Positions 51,700 through 60,463 of a DNA stretch of 64,000 nt are shown one piece after another (within the stretch, counting starts at the first letter, position 1; every line of letters begins with the position of its first letter). Both the position numbers and the translations under genes were made by a program. The notes under the pieces were generated by a model, which was not told where the DNA came from, ran no database searches, and saw only the letters and a program-made list of their open reading frames with translations. The DNA comes from Paenibacillus rhizovicinus. GTDB lineage: Bacteria > Bacillota > Bacilli > Paenibacillales > Paenibacillaceae. The DNA lies in NCBI RefSeq assembly GCF_010365285.1, contig NZ_CP048286.1:730001-794000 (forward strand). The letters run 5' to 3'.

Positions 51700-52917
51700 T
51701 TGTCCGCTGTAGAGAAAGCCCGCGATCAGGCACCTTTGATTCAAACGACCCGGTCGGACCATATCCTGTTCGTCGTCGTTACGCTGCTTTACTGGTCTAC
51801 GCTCTATGTCTATGTACCGATCTTATCTCCATTTATGAAAAGCGGCGGCTACGCCGATGTCCTGATCGGCATCGTCCTCGGCAGCTATGGATTCGTTCAA
51901 ATGCTCGTGCGGTTTCCGCTCGGCTTGCTGTCAGATAAGCTGCATAAGCGAAAACCGTTCCTGATGCTCGGCATGATCACAGGCATGCTCAGCTGTCTCC
52001 TCTTCATGATTCCCGGCTCCTGGCTGTGGCCGCTTGCCGGACGCATGATGTCCGGCGTCTGCGCCTCCGCATGGGTCGCATTCACCGTGCTGTACGCCGC
52101 TTATTTCGCCTCTTCCGATGCGACGAAAGCGATGAGCAATATCAGCTTCATGACCGTCTCCGGCCAGCTGATCGGCATGGTCTTAAGCGGATGGCTCGCC
52201 GATACGTACGGCTGGAACGCAGCATTTATGGCAGGCGTTATACTAGGCATATTCGGATTAGTACTCGCGTTCGCCGTCAAGGAACCGAAGGAAGGCGTCA
52301 CGCGCTCGCCGATTTCGCTGAGCCATCTCAGGGAAGTCGTCCGAACGCCGTCCCTGCGGCAAGTGTCGACGCTGTCCATCCTCGCCCATTGCGTCCTGTT
52401 TATCACGATGTTCGGCTTTACGCCGCTCAAGGCGACATCGCTCGGCGCATCGGACGGTCAGCTCACGCTCATCGTCATCGCGTTCATGGTGCCGCACGGA
52501 CTCGCTTCGCTCCTTACCGGCCGCTGGCTCGTGCCGAGGTTCGGGACATGGAACGTCATCGGTACCGCTTATTTGCTCAGCGGCATCTTCACGGTCGCAA
52601 TCGCTTTCGCTCCGAACCTGGGCGTGCTCGCCGTCACGCAAGTGCTGAACGGCTTCGCGCAGGGCATGCATCTGCCGATCTTGCTGGGTCTTGCCATCCA
52701 GCCGTTCGAGTCATCGAAACGGGCGACGGCCATGGGTTTCTACCAAGCGATCTATTCCATCGGCATGTTCGCCGGTCCGTTCCTGGCCGGCTTCATCAAC
52801 GATATGTTCGGAAGAGACTACGGCTTCGTCCTCGGCGGCGCATTCGCCCTGACCGCGCTGCTGCTGACGCTCGTATGGAAACGCAGCAGCAGCCGTTCAG
52901 CAGCGTCTGCCGCTTAA
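51700..52917 (+). CDS. Major facilitator superfamily transporter
   Basis: This 405-residue transporter is expected to have about 12 membrane segments. The start DHILFVVVTLLYWSTLYVYVPILSPFMK and the loop RFPLGLLSDKLHKRKPFLMLG (MFS motif A, about 75-95) are typical. The TTG at 51700 lies 11 bases after AAGGAG; a GTG at 51688 overlaps the Shine-Dalgarno and is less likely. The N-terminus resembles drug or metabolite exporters, but the substrate is unknown. It is one of only two confident plus-strand genes. Confidence 0.86.
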   Translation: MSAVEKARDQAPLIQTTRSDHILFVVVTLLYWSTLYVYVPILSPFMKSGGYADVLIGIVLGSYGFVQMLVRFPLGLLSDKLHKRKPFLMLGMITGMLSCLLFMIPGSWLWPLAGRMMSGVCASAWVAFTVLYAAYFASSDATKAMSNISFMTVSGQLIGMVLSGWLADTYGWNAAFMAGVILGIFGLVLAFAVKEPKEGVTRSPISLSHLREVVRTPSLRQVSTLSILAHCVLFITMFGFTPLKATSLGASDGQLTLIVIAFMVPHGLASLLTGRWLVPRFGTWNVIGTAYLLSGIFTVAIAFAPNLGVLAVTQVLNGFAQGMHLPILLGLAIQPFESSKRATAMGFYQAIYSIGMFAGPFLAGFINDMFGRDYGFVLGGAFALTALLLTLVWKRSSSRSAASAA

Positions 52918-52966
52918 CCAGTCTCAATTTAGACTCAACAAAGCCTTAATATAAAAGCCTTAACAT

Positions 52967-53017
52967 AGAAAACACCTGCCAGTTGCGAACGCGCGTTCGA
53001 ACCGGCAGGTGTTTTTC
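52967..53017. terminator. Bidirectional terminator between the MFS gene and ricA
   Basis: AAAACACCTGCC pairs with GGCAGGTGTTTTT, with an inner GTTCGAAC-type palindrome. T or A tracts on both sides serve the two convergent genes. Confidence 0.9.
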
Positions 53018-53027
53018 TTGTCTCGTC

Positions 53028-53504
53028 TTACATGCACTCTTCCGGCTCTTCTACCTGTGCATCCTCGATGGTAATTTTATCGGCGACCGTGTCCCGAATG
53101 ACGGAAACGATCGTTTGCAGCAAGTAGTTGATGTCCGCTTGGCTTTGCTGAAATTCCGTAATGATCGGAATGCCGTCCAGCTCGTCTTGCAGCACTTCGA
53201 TTTCCTTCTCGATCTTGGCCGCCATGTCGGCGTTCTTGAACGTCGTCTCGAACGCGACGATTTCCTTCTGCTTTTTCTTGATTTGGGCGATCAGGCCTTG
53301 AATGCGTTCATTGCCTTGGATTTGCTTCTCCGCGCGTTGGAACTGCTGTACTTCCTCGGACGTGAAGATCATGCTCGCAAGTTCTTTCGTTTTCGCCATG
53401 ATGTCCGCGCGAACGATGATGTCCTCCGTATTGAATTTCGGCACGCCGCAGCTCGCGCCTTTATCGTGATCATGCTCATTTTTCGTCGTTTGTTCGTTTG
53501 CCAT
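53028..53504 (-). CDS. ricA: RicA/YmcA family regulator
   Basis: This 158-residue helical protein resembles the B. subtilis RicA (YmcA) that, with RicT and RicF, forms an Fe-S-containing complex that helps RNase Y process mRNA and affects sporulation and biofilm. The core is EEVQQFQRAEKQIQGNERIQGLIAQIKKKQKEIVAFE...EIEVLQDELDGIPIITEFQQSQADINYLLQ. N-terminal His/Asp residues, a Cys near 19 and one near 157 could serve the cluster. It directly follows miaB, as in B. subtilis, and the rny target lies nearby at 61318. Confidence 0.88.
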   Translation of the reverse strand: MANEQTTKNEHDHDKGASCGVPKFNTEDIIVRADIMAKTKELASMIFTSEEVQQFQRAEKQIQGNERIQGLIAQIKKKQKEIVAFETTFKNADMAAKIEKEIEVLQDELDGIPIITEFQQSQADINYLLQTIVSVIRDTVADKITIEDAQVEEPEECM

Positions 53505-53525
53505 CGTTTACAGCTCCTCTAGTCA

Positions 53526-55124
53526 TTAAGATACCGCTTCTTCTTCCATTGCTTCCATAATCGATTCGGCCTTGATATACCACGTCTGGACATCCGTCAC
53601 GCGCGCCTCGATGAATTGGCCGATCCATGAGGCGGGGCCTTCCATATGAACGAGCTTATTCGTCCGCGTCCGCCCTGCAAGCACGTTCGGATTGTTCTTG
53701 CTCTGGCCTTCTATGAGCACTTCGACTGTCTCGTTCACCAGCAGCTGGTTGCTTCGCAGACTCAACTCTTTCACGACATCATTCAGACGCGCAAGGCGTG
53801 CCTTCTTCACGTTCTCGGGGATACTGTCATCCATGTCAGCGGCAGGCGTGCCTTCGCGCGGCGAATAAATAAATGTATAAGCCGACGCGAAGCCGACTTC
53901 CTTCATGAGCGAGATCGTTTCTTCGAACTGCTCCTCCGTCTCCCCGGGGAAGCCAACGATAATGTCCGTCGTCAGCACGACGTCCGGCATCATCCGTTTG
54001 ATCTTCCCGACGAGCTCCAAGTAGAGCTCCCGTGAATATTTGCGGCTCATCCGCTTCAACACTTCCGTGCTGCCGGACTGAACCGGCAGGTGGATGTGCT
54101 CGACAAGGTTGCCGCGCGTCGCCAGCACTTCGATCAGATGATCGTCGAAATCGCGCGGATGGCTCGTCGTAAAGCGGATGCGCGGAATATCGATTTTGGA
54201 CATGTCCGCCATCAGGTCTCCGAACCGATAGTCGATATCTTCGAAGTCTTTGCCGTATGCGTTGACGTTCTGCCCCAGCAGCGTAATCTCTTTAAAGCCC
54301 TGCCGCGCCAGCTCGCGCACTTCGGCGATCACGTCCTCCGGACGTCTGCTCCGTTCTTTGCCGCGCGTATAAGGCACGATGCAGTAGGTGCAGAACTTAT
54401 CGCAGCCGTACATGATATTCACCCAGCCGCGCATGCCCTCGCGCTTCTTCGGCAGGTTCTCGATGATGTCGCCTTCCTTGGACCAAACTTCCACGACCAT
54501 CTCTTTGCCGAAGAGCGCATCCTGCAGCAAATACGGCAGCCGGTGAATGTTATGCGTGCCGAAGATCAGATCGACGAAGCTGTGCCGCTGCATGATCCGC
54601 CCCACGACCGACTCTTCCTGCGACATGCAGCCGCATACGCCGAGAATCAGACCTGGCTTCTCTGTCTTCAGATGCTTCAAATGGCCAAGTTCTCCGAATA
54701 CCTTGTCTTCCGCATTCTCGCGTACCGCGCATGTGTTCAGCAGAATGACGTCGGCCTCGTTGCGGTCCTCGGTCGCCAGATAACCCATCTGCTCGAAGAT
54801 CCCCTTCATCACTTCCGTGTCATGCTCGTTCATCTGGCAGCCGTAGGTCGTAATGTGGTAGGTCTTCCCCATGCCGAGCTGGCGCAGTTCCGGCGGAATC
54901 GACGACTCGTAGTGAACTTGTATCTCTTCCTTGCCGCGCCGCTTCTCATCTTTGTAGCTAGGCGCCGCATTTATCGTAATATCTCTACCGTTGATCCGGT
55001 AGGTCGTTTTACCGTCCGATTCCTTCAGCACTTTCGCACCCGAAAAATCGAAATATTTGGAGAAGTCTTTCTCACCCTTATTGGATTTCAAGTCAAGTGA
55101 GTTATTGTTGATCTCCCTTTCCAT
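53526..55124 (-). CDS. miaB: tRNA 2-methylthio-N6-isopentenyladenosine synthase MiaB
   Basis: This 532-residue radical SAM methylthiotransferase modifies adenosine 37 of tRNA. The N-terminal UPF0004 domain has three Cys ([32 protein letters not shown]), the radical SAM CxxxCxxC is [17 protein letters not shown] (about 237-253), and a TRAM domain closes the protein. The extra N-terminal 70 residues are common in Bacilli. It starts an operon with ricA. The upstream gap 55125-55302 contains a 10-base inverted repeat and a TATAAT on the minus strand. Confidence 0.94.
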   Translation of the reverse strand: MEREINNNSLDLKSNKGEKDFSKYFDFSGAKVLKESDGKTTYRINGRDITINAAPSYKDEKRRGKEEIQVHYESSIPPELRQLGMGKTYHITTYGCQMNEHDTEVMKGIFEQMGYLATEDRNEADVILLNTCAVRENAEDKVFGELGHLKHLKTEKPGLILGVCGCMSQEESVVGRIMQRHSFVDLIFGTHNIHRLPYLLQDALFGKEMVVEVWSKEGDIIENLPKKREGMRGWVNIMYGCDKFCTYCIVPYTRGKERSRRPEDVIAEVRELARQGFKEITLLGQNVNAYGKDFEDIDYRFGDLMADMSKIDIPRIRFTTSHPRDFDDHLIEVLATRGNLVEHIHLPVQSGSTEVLKRMSRKYSRELYLELVGKIKRMMPDVVLTTDIIVGFPGETEEQFEETISLMKEVGFASAYTFIYSPREGTPAADMDDSIPENVKKARLARLNDVVKELSLRSNQLLVNETVEVLIEGQSKNNPNVLAGRTRTNKLVHMEGPASWIGQFIEARVTDVQTWYIKAESIMEAMEEEAVS

Positions 55125-55228
55125 TAAGATTCACTTCCCCTCATCTATCCGATCTTTCGATTCTTCCAACCATGAATGCTAGCTTAACATCATAAAATTA
55201 TACCATTTTCCCTAACGCTTTGCCATTC

Positions 55229-55292
55229 GCGATATTGTCAAAACATCGACATGCAGGCGATCTGTTGCAAGTTCCATTGTCCACAATATCGC
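55229..55292. repeat. Ten-base inverted repeat in the miaB upstream region
   Basis: GCGATATTGT at 55229-55238 and its complement ACAATATCGC at 55283-55292 are separated by 44 bases. They lie between the pduL terminator and miaB. They could be distant operator halves or chance. Confidence 0.35.
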
Positions 55293-55302
55293 CTAGCGAT
55301 GC

Positions 55303-55337
55303 AAAAAAACGTTTGCCGCATGATGAACGGCAAACGT
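55303..55337 (-). terminator. Intrinsic terminator after pduL
   Basis: On the minus strand ACGTTTGCCG pairs with CGGCAAACGT around a nine-base loop and is followed by seven T residues. Confidence 0.9.
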
Positions 55338-55347
55338 CTGCTTCAAC

Positions 55348-55920
55348 TTAACCGATGATTTCAGCCTCGTCACCGGTTTTGGCGCCTGCGGCATTCGCCT
55401 CGTCGGTATCGATGTGCATGTCGAGCGCAAACTCGGGCGATACCCGGGCGATGACATTCTCCAGTACAACGCCGCGTTCACCAGTCAGACGAACCGACAG
55501 CTGCTGCTTGTCCGCAATGCCCCAACGCTCCGCATCGCTCGTATGGAAATGGATATGCCGCGCAGCTACGATGACGCCTTCCTCGATCGCCACTTCGCCG
55601 GCCGGTCCTTTGAGCGTAATGCCTGCCGAACCGGCGATATCGCCCGATTCCCGCAAAGGCGGGTTAATACCGAGCGAGAACGCATCGGTGCGCGATACCT
55701 CCAGCTGCGTACGCTTGCGCACAGGTCCAAGGATACGGACTTTACCGAAGCTGCCTTTCGGACCAATGACCTCCACTGTCTCGTTGGCCGCGTACTGTCC
55801 GGGCTGGGAGAGCGGCTTGAACTCCGTCAACTCGGCACCTTGTCCGAACAAGATCTCTACGTGCTCCTGCGCCAAATGAATATGCCGGGCGGATACGCCG
55901 ACTGGAACTTTCTTCACCAT
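55348..55920 (-). CDS. pduL: Phosphate propanoyltransferase PduL
   Basis: This 190-residue zinc enzyme interconverts acyl-CoA and acyl phosphate. The PduL signatures are complete: PVGVSARHIHLAQEHVE at the N-terminus and AARHIHFHTSDAE later, whose histidines bind zinc, plus GPVRKRTQLEVSRTDAF. The start at 55920 sits beyond a terminator (55957-55991), and the longer frame would include that hairpin. There is no bacterial microcompartment operon and no targeting extension. It follows korAB, so it may turn acyl-CoA into acyl phosphate for ATP formation. It can act as an evolutionarily separate phosphotransacetylase. Confidence 0.88.
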   Translation of the reverse strand: MVKKVPVGVSARHIHLAQEHVEILFGQGAELTEFKPLSQPGQYAANETVEVIGPKGSFGKVRILGPVRKRTQLEVSRTDAFSLGINPPLRESGDIAGSAGITLKGPAGEVAIEEGVIVAARHIHFHTSDAERWGIADKQQLSVRLTGERGVVLENVIARVSPEFALDMHIDTDEANAAGAKTGDEAEIIG

Positions 55921-55956
55921 GAACTGATCAACCTGCTTTCTCTTCCATGTCGCGAA

Positions 55957-55991
55957 GAAAGGCATACCGTTCGCAATGAACGGTATGCCTT
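55957..55991 (-). terminator. Intrinsic terminator after korB
   Basis: GGCATACCGTTC pairs with GAACGGTATGCC, a 12-bp stem with a short loop; TTTCTTC follows on the minus strand. It lies 30 bases beyond the korB stop and separates it from pduL. Confidence 0.85.
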
Positions 55992-56020
55992 CATCCAACT
56001 GGAATGGATTGGTATAGCGA

Positions 56021-56887
56021 TTATTTGAACTCGGTTAAGAGTTTGCTGAACTGTTCTTCCGACAGCGCCAGGTCCTGGTTCGCAAGACCTTCCGGCTGAA
56101 AACCGCTAATCATGGATTCGTAGGATTGACGCTCTTTGTTTTGATAGATCAGACCGGTAAGCATACCGTTCGTTTCCATGATTTTGGTCATGGCCGCAAC
56201 ACGGTTGGACGGATCGTAATCCGGGAATTGATCCAGATTGACGATGTTTTCTTTGAACCAGTCGTAAGTATTGACTTTGTTGAACGTTACGCACGGGCTG
56301 AACACGTTGATAAGCGAGAAGCCTTTGTGGTTCAAGCCCGCTTCGATCAACGCCGTCAGCTGCTTCAGGTCGCTCGAGAAGGACTGCGCAATGAAAGTCG
56401 CGCCCGCGGACATCGCGATTTCCAGCGGCGAGAGCGTCGACTCGATAGAACCTTCGGGCGTCGATTTCGTCTTGAATCCTTCCGCACTGCGCGGCGAAGT
56501 TTGACCTTTGGTCAAGCCGTAAATTTGGTTGTCCATGACGATGTACGTCAGGTCGATATTACGGCGAATCGCGTGAACCGTATGGCCCATGCCGATTGCG
56601 AAGCCGTCGCCGTCTCCGCCGGAAGCGATGACCGTCAGCTCGCGGTTTGCCAGCTTCACGCCTTGAGCGATCGGCAGCGCGCGGCCGTGAATACCGTGAA
56701 GGCCGTAAGCGTTAATATATCCGGAAATCCGGCCGGAGCATCCGATACCCGAGATGACCGCCAGGCTTTCTGGTTCCAGTCCCACGTTAGCGGCAGCGCG
56801 CTGAATGGCGGCTTGAACGGAGAAATCTCCGCAGCCCGGGCACCAGTTCGGTTTTACGTTATTGCGAAACTCTTTAAATGTCGCCAT
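56021..56887 (-). CDS. korB: 2-oxoacid:ferredoxin oxidoreductase, beta subunit
   Basis: This 288-residue thiamine-diphosphate subunit has WCPGCGDF near residue 16 and the TPP-Mg motif GGDGDGFAIGMGHTVHA...DNQIYGLTKGQTSP (about 90-131). It converts a 2-oxoacid, probably 2-oxoglutarate or pyruvate, to acyl-CoA with reduction of ferredoxin. The gene starts one base after korA. The relation to PorB or KorB types cannot be decided from sequence alone. Confidence 0.92.
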   Translation of the reverse strand: MATFKEFRNNVKPNWCPGCGDFSVQAAIQRAAANVGLEPESLAVISGIGCSGRISGYINAYGLHGIHGRALPIAQGVKLANRELTVIASGGDGDGFAIGMGHTVHAIRRNIDLTYIVMDNQIYGLTKGQTSPRSAEGFKTKSTPEGSIESTLSPLEIAMSAGATFIAQSFSSDLKQLTALIEAGLNHKGFSLINVFSPCVTFNKVNTYDWFKENIVNLDQFPDYDPSNRVAAMTKIMETNGMLTGLIYQNKERQSYESMISGFQPEGLANQDLALSEEQFSKLLTEFK

Positions 56888-56888
56888 C

Positions 56889-58622
56889 TTAGACCAACTC
56901 CTTGCATGCTTTGTGCACTTCGGAAGGCAGGAACGGATTGCCGTCGTATTTCAGAACGCTCTTGATTTTGTTCGCATGACCGGCATGAAGCTTCACTTGA
57001 TCCGCCAGCTGGCCTGTCGCGTTATTCTCCAGTACGACGACTTTCGCAGCACTGTTCAGGTAAGGCTCGACCAACTCCGTTGGGAACGGGTGGATTTGGC
57101 GAATGGTGATATGGTTCGTTTTCACTCCGTCGCTTTCCAAACGAACGCGCGCCTCGTCGATCGTGCCGCCTGTCGAACCCATGCCGATGATGAGCAAGTC
57201 AGCCTCGGCATAAGGAGCGTCAGCGCGAACGGCATCGCGGATGTACACGCCGTTCAGCTTCGATAGACGTTTATCCATCATTTTCTTACGGTTGATCGCG
57301 CTCTCCGACGGACGACCCGTCTCGTCGTGCTCAACGCCCGTTACATGGTGCAAACCGAATTTGTCGCCAGGGATAACGCGCGGCGAAACGTTGTCATCCG
57401 TAAGCTCATAACGCTTGAACAGGACGTTTGTTTCCAGTTCAGGCAGCTCGCGAACGAGTTTGCCGCGGTTGATCGGCATTTTATTGAGATCCAGCGGCTC
57501 GCAGGATTGTTTACCCAGCGAGAGCTGAAGGTCTGTCATTAGAATAACCGGAACTTGGTACTGCTCCGAGAGATTGAAAGATTCGATCGTGTCGTAGAAG
57601 CAGTCTTCCAACGAGGCAGGCGCGATTACGATTTTCGGAATTTCTCCGTGCGTACCGTAAACCATTGCGTTCAAGTCGGATTGTTCCTGCTTTGTCGGCA
57701 AGCCCGTCGAAGGACCGCCGCGCTGCGTATCGACGATAACAAGCGGCGTTTCCGTCATGCCAGCCAGACCGATGGCTTCCATCATGAGCGACAAGCCGGG
57801 ACCCGCGGATGCGGTCATCGTGCGCACGCCGGCATAGTTGGCGCCGATCGCCATCGTTACCGCCGCGATTTCATCTTCCGTTTGAACGACGGTACCGCCG
57901 AATTTCGGAAGCTTCTTGATTAAGTATTCCATGATCTCGGACGCCGGCGTAATTGGATACGCGGACATTAGGCGGCAGCCGCCCGCAACGGCGCCAAGGC
58001 CGATCGCTTCGTTGCCGATCATGAACAGTTTTTGCTTGCCGTCGGCAGGCTCAAGCTGGAACTCTTCCAATGGGCCGCCTGCAAGATCGAGCACGAAATC
58101 GGAGCCGCGTTTGACCGCTTCGATATTCTTCTCGACGATCGCCGGACCTTTACGACCGAATTCTTCTTCTACCGCTTTATTGAAAACGTCGACGGGCAGA
58201 CCAAGAAGCGCCCAAGAAGCACCGGACGCAACCATGTTTTTCATGAGCGATGTGCCCAGATCTTCTGCAATCGAAGTAATTGGTACAGGGAACAATCTAG
58301 CATTGATGCCTTCCGGAAGAACCGGGTTAAACTTGGCATCGGCGACGACTACGCCGCCCGCACGCAATTCATGCGCGTTTAAATCGATGCTCTCTTGGTC
58401 GAATGCGACCAGAATATCCAAGTCATCCGAAATCGCGAGTTTCGGCTTCGTGCTGATTCTGATCTTGTTGTTCGTGTGACCGCCTTTGATCCGCGAAGAA
58501 AAGTGACGGTACCCATACAAGTAGTAGCCAAGACGGTTAAGAGCTGTCGAGAAAATACGGTCGGTACTTTCAACGCCTTCCCCTTGCTGACCCCCGATTT
58601 TCCAAGACAATTGACTGATCAA
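56889..58622 (-). CDS. korA: 2-oxoacid:ferredoxin oxidoreductase, alpha (fused gamma-alpha) subunit
   Basis: This 577-residue fused subunit begins SQLSWKIGGQQGEGVEST, the gamma-domain signature, and later has PITPASEIMEYLIKKLPKFGG and AVTMAIGANYAGVRTMTASAGPGLSLMMEA, the pyrimidine-domain core of the alpha chain. A TTG at 58622 is preferred because GAGGAG lies nine bases upstream; the ATG at 58631 abuts the Shine-Dalgarno. It works with KorB on the cytoplasmic side. Its place near spoVS and miaB is where many Bacilli keep it. Confidence 0.92.
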   Translation of the reverse strand: MISQLSWKIGGQQGEGVESTDRIFSTALNRLGYYLYGYRHFSSRIKGGHTNNKIRISTKPKLAISDDLDILVAFDQESIDLNAHELRAGGVVVADAKFNPVLPEGINARLFPVPITSIAEDLGTSLMKNMVASGASWALLGLPVDVFNKAVEEEFGRKGPAIVEKNIEAVKRGSDFVLDLAGGPLEEFQLEPADGKQKLFMIGNEAIGLGAVAGGCRLMSAYPITPASEIMEYLIKKLPKFGGTVVQTEDEIAAVTMAIGANYAGVRTMTASAGPGLSLMMEAIGLAGMTETPLVIVDTQRGGPSTGLPTKQEQSDLNAMVYGTHGEIPKIVIAPASLEDCFYDTIESFNLSEQYQVPVILMTDLQLSLGKQSCEPLDLNKMPINRGKLVRELPELETNVLFKRYELTDDNVSPRVIPGDKFGLHHVTGVEHDETGRPSESAINRKKMMDKRLSKLNGVYIRDAVRADAPYAEADLLIIGMGSTGGTIDEARVRLESDGVKTNHITIRQIHPFPTELVEPYLNSAAKVVVLENNATGQLADQVKLHAGHANKIKSVLKYDGNPFLPSEVHKACKELV

Positions 58623-58916
58623 AATGCCCATCTCCTCTTTTGAATAAACCTGCAATATTTTCGACGATATACAAGAAGAAACGGTTGTCGCCGGCGTTTA
58701 GCGGCGCGTTAAGCTTCTTCCCTTAGACCCCTTGCAATTTCATTGAACTGATACGAATAAATTCAATAAAGGTTTACAAATGATTGACTGTTTCTATCTT
58801 TAATCAAATAAATTTTATGTCTCTAATTTGTAAATTGCAAGCTGTTTCCTTCTTTTTTTCAAATAGTTCTTTTCGATTATACCCATATCACAGCGAGATC
58901 GGAATGAAAGGATCGT

Positions 58917-59867
58917 TCATCGGGGCAGATGCATTGCCAAAAACCCCATCGCGTTCTTCTCGAAAAACGATTTCACTTGTTCTTCCGAGTACCGCGCAAG
59001 CAGGGCATCTTGCAGACGATGCAGCTCGCCGGGATGAGATAATCCGTCGACGTAATGGTCGATGCCGTCGAAATCCGATCCGAACATCAACTGCTGCTCG
59101 CCGCCAAACTCGCAAATCCGCTCTACGTGACGGAGCACGTCAGCAATTCCGGCAGGTACGCGCGACGATACGAATTGCGGCACGAAAGTGACGCCAATCA
59201 AGCCGCCTGCGGCCAGCAGCGCCTTGATTTGATCGTCTGTCAGGTTGCGTGGATGCTGACAATGGCTCCGGCTGTTGGAATGGGATGCGATTACCGGTCT
59301 TGATGACGCTTGCATCATATCCCAGAATGCGCGGTCGCTTAAATGGGACATATCCAACAGTATACCCAATCTATTACATTCTTCTACGAAGGCACGGCCT
59401 TTTTTTGTTAAACCGCCTCCGCGGGTCTCCAAAACGCCGTCCGCAGCCCAATTGGCATTGTTCCAGGTCAAGCCGATTGCACGCACGCCAAGCACGTAAA
59501 GCATTCGCAGCATCGCAGGATCGCCCTGCAGGCCGTCTGCGCCTTCCAACGAAAGCATGGCTCCAATGACCCCCGGTTTCAGTTGAAGAGCCGTAATGTC
59601 CCCTGCCGTGCGTATAAAGGTTACTTCAGGCGAGACGAGCACCTTGCGGTAGAAGAGATCGATGCTTTGCAGGATCGGCACCATCGTTTTATCCATTCGT
59701 TCCGGCACGTAGACGGCGAATGTCTGGAACGTCGCGCCCGCTTGCTTCAATCGCGGTAACGTAACATCCAGTTTATTGCGATCATCGTCGATGAAAGAGA
59801 GCGTCGGATCCTCAAGCAATTTCCACAAGACGTCGCAGTGAAAATCGGCTTTGCGCAAAGGTTCCAC
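58917..59867 (-). CDS. Membrane-dipeptidase family (M19) peptidase
   Basis: This 316-residue zinc dipeptidase of family M19 has the metal-binding ADFHCDVLWK (HxD, about 8-17), the SLEGADGL stretch, LLDMSHLSDRAFWDMM and PVIASHSNSRSH, then GSDFDGIDHY near residue 270. It should hydrolyse dipeptides, including D-containing ones. The GTG start follows GAGG. It lies between korA and spoVS, as in some Bacillaceae. No signal peptide is visible, so it is probably cytoplasmic. Confidence 0.92.
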   Translation of the reverse strand: MEPLRKADFHCDVLWKLLEDPTLSFIDDDRNKLDVTLPRLKQAGATFQTFAVYVPERMDKTMVPILQSIDLFYRKVLVSPEVTFIRTAGDITALQLKPGVIGAMLSLEGADGLQGDPAMLRMLYVLGVRAIGLTWNNANWAADGVLETRGGGLTKKGRAFVEECNRLGILLDMSHLSDRAFWDMMQASSRPVIASHSNSRSHCQHPRNLTDDQIKALLAAGGLIGVTFVPQFVSSRVPAGIADVLRHVERICEFGGEQQLMFGSDFDGIDHYVDGLSHPGELHRLQDALLARYSEEQVKSFFEKNAMGFLAMHLPR

Positions 59868-59941
59868 TCATATCAGCCTCCGTCGAATCAAATTAATCCC
59901 CGATGCACGTTTATTCATGACTCGAAACTCATACACAATGC

Positions 59942-59970
59942 AAAAAAACCTGCCTACGTCGTAAACAGGT
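59942..59970 (-). terminator. Intrinsic terminator after spoVS
   Basis: On the minus strand ACCTG/CAGGT with an inner TACGACGTA palindrome is followed by seven T residues. Confidence 0.75.
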
Positions 59971-60005
59971 CTAGTCCTTTTACTTGTCGCTTCCGGATCT
60001 CGGTT

Positions 60006-60266
60006 TTATCTCGGCTCTACGATAAGCTTGATCGCCGTTCGGTCTTCTCCATCGATCACGATGTCCGTAAACGCCGGGATACAAATGAGGTCCACCCCGC
60101 TTGGCGCGACGAAACCCCGTGCAATCGCAACCGCCTTTACCGCTTGATTCAACGCACCAGCCCCGATTGCTTGCAATTCAGCCGCTCCGCGTTCACGCAA
60201 CACGCCGGCAAGCGCTCCTGCAACAGAATTTGGATTGGACTTTGCTGAAACTTTTAAGACGTCCAT
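60006..60266 (-). CDS. spoVS: Stage V sporulation protein S
   Basis: This 86-residue protein is one of the most conserved sporulation proteins; it has an Alba-like fold (VLKVSAKSNPNSVAGALAG at the start, AIGAGALNQAVKAVAIARGF near 37). In B. subtilis it influences completion of the asymmetric septum and coat assembly. GAGGAGG precedes the ATG. A SigH-like promoter lies at 60318-60344. It is downstream of rny and ymdB but separated by that promoter and a terminator. Confidence 0.97.
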   Translation of the reverse strand: MDVLKVSAKSNPNSVAGALAGVLRERGAAELQAIGAGALNQAVKAVAIARGFVAPSGVDLICIPAFTDIVIDGEDRTAIKLIVEPR

Positions 60267-60317
60267 GGAAAGTGACCTCCTCGGGAATGATGGATGAATA
60301 CCGCTATTAAGATAGTT

Positions 60318-60344
60318 ATTCGAGAGAGGCCAAATAATTCCTTC
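60318..60344 (-). promoter_or_regulatory. SigH-type promoter of spoVS
   Basis: On the minus strand GAAGGAATT and CTCGAAT are separated by 11 bases, which fits the SigH consensus RNAGGAWWW-N11-12-RNNGAAT except for the first base of the -10 element. It is about 50 bases upstream of the spoVS start. The B. subtilis gene is also SigH dependent. Confidence 0.6.
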
Positions 60345-60433
60345 TTTCTTTTGCTATGTTAGCAAAATCTTCTGAATTGCGAGAATTTTTCATAGAGTAC
60401 ATTTACCCTGTAACCGCTTGCTCTAAACGGGCA

Positions 60434-60463
60434 TAAAAAAATGGCTGCTACATGAGCAGCCAT
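60434..60463 (-). terminator. Intrinsic terminator overlapping the ymdB stop codon
   Basis: ATGGCTGCT pairs with AGCAGCCAT and is followed by T residues on the minus strand. The last sense codons of ymdB form the 5' arm and its TAG lies in the 3' arm, so translation and termination overlap. Confidence 0.85.
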
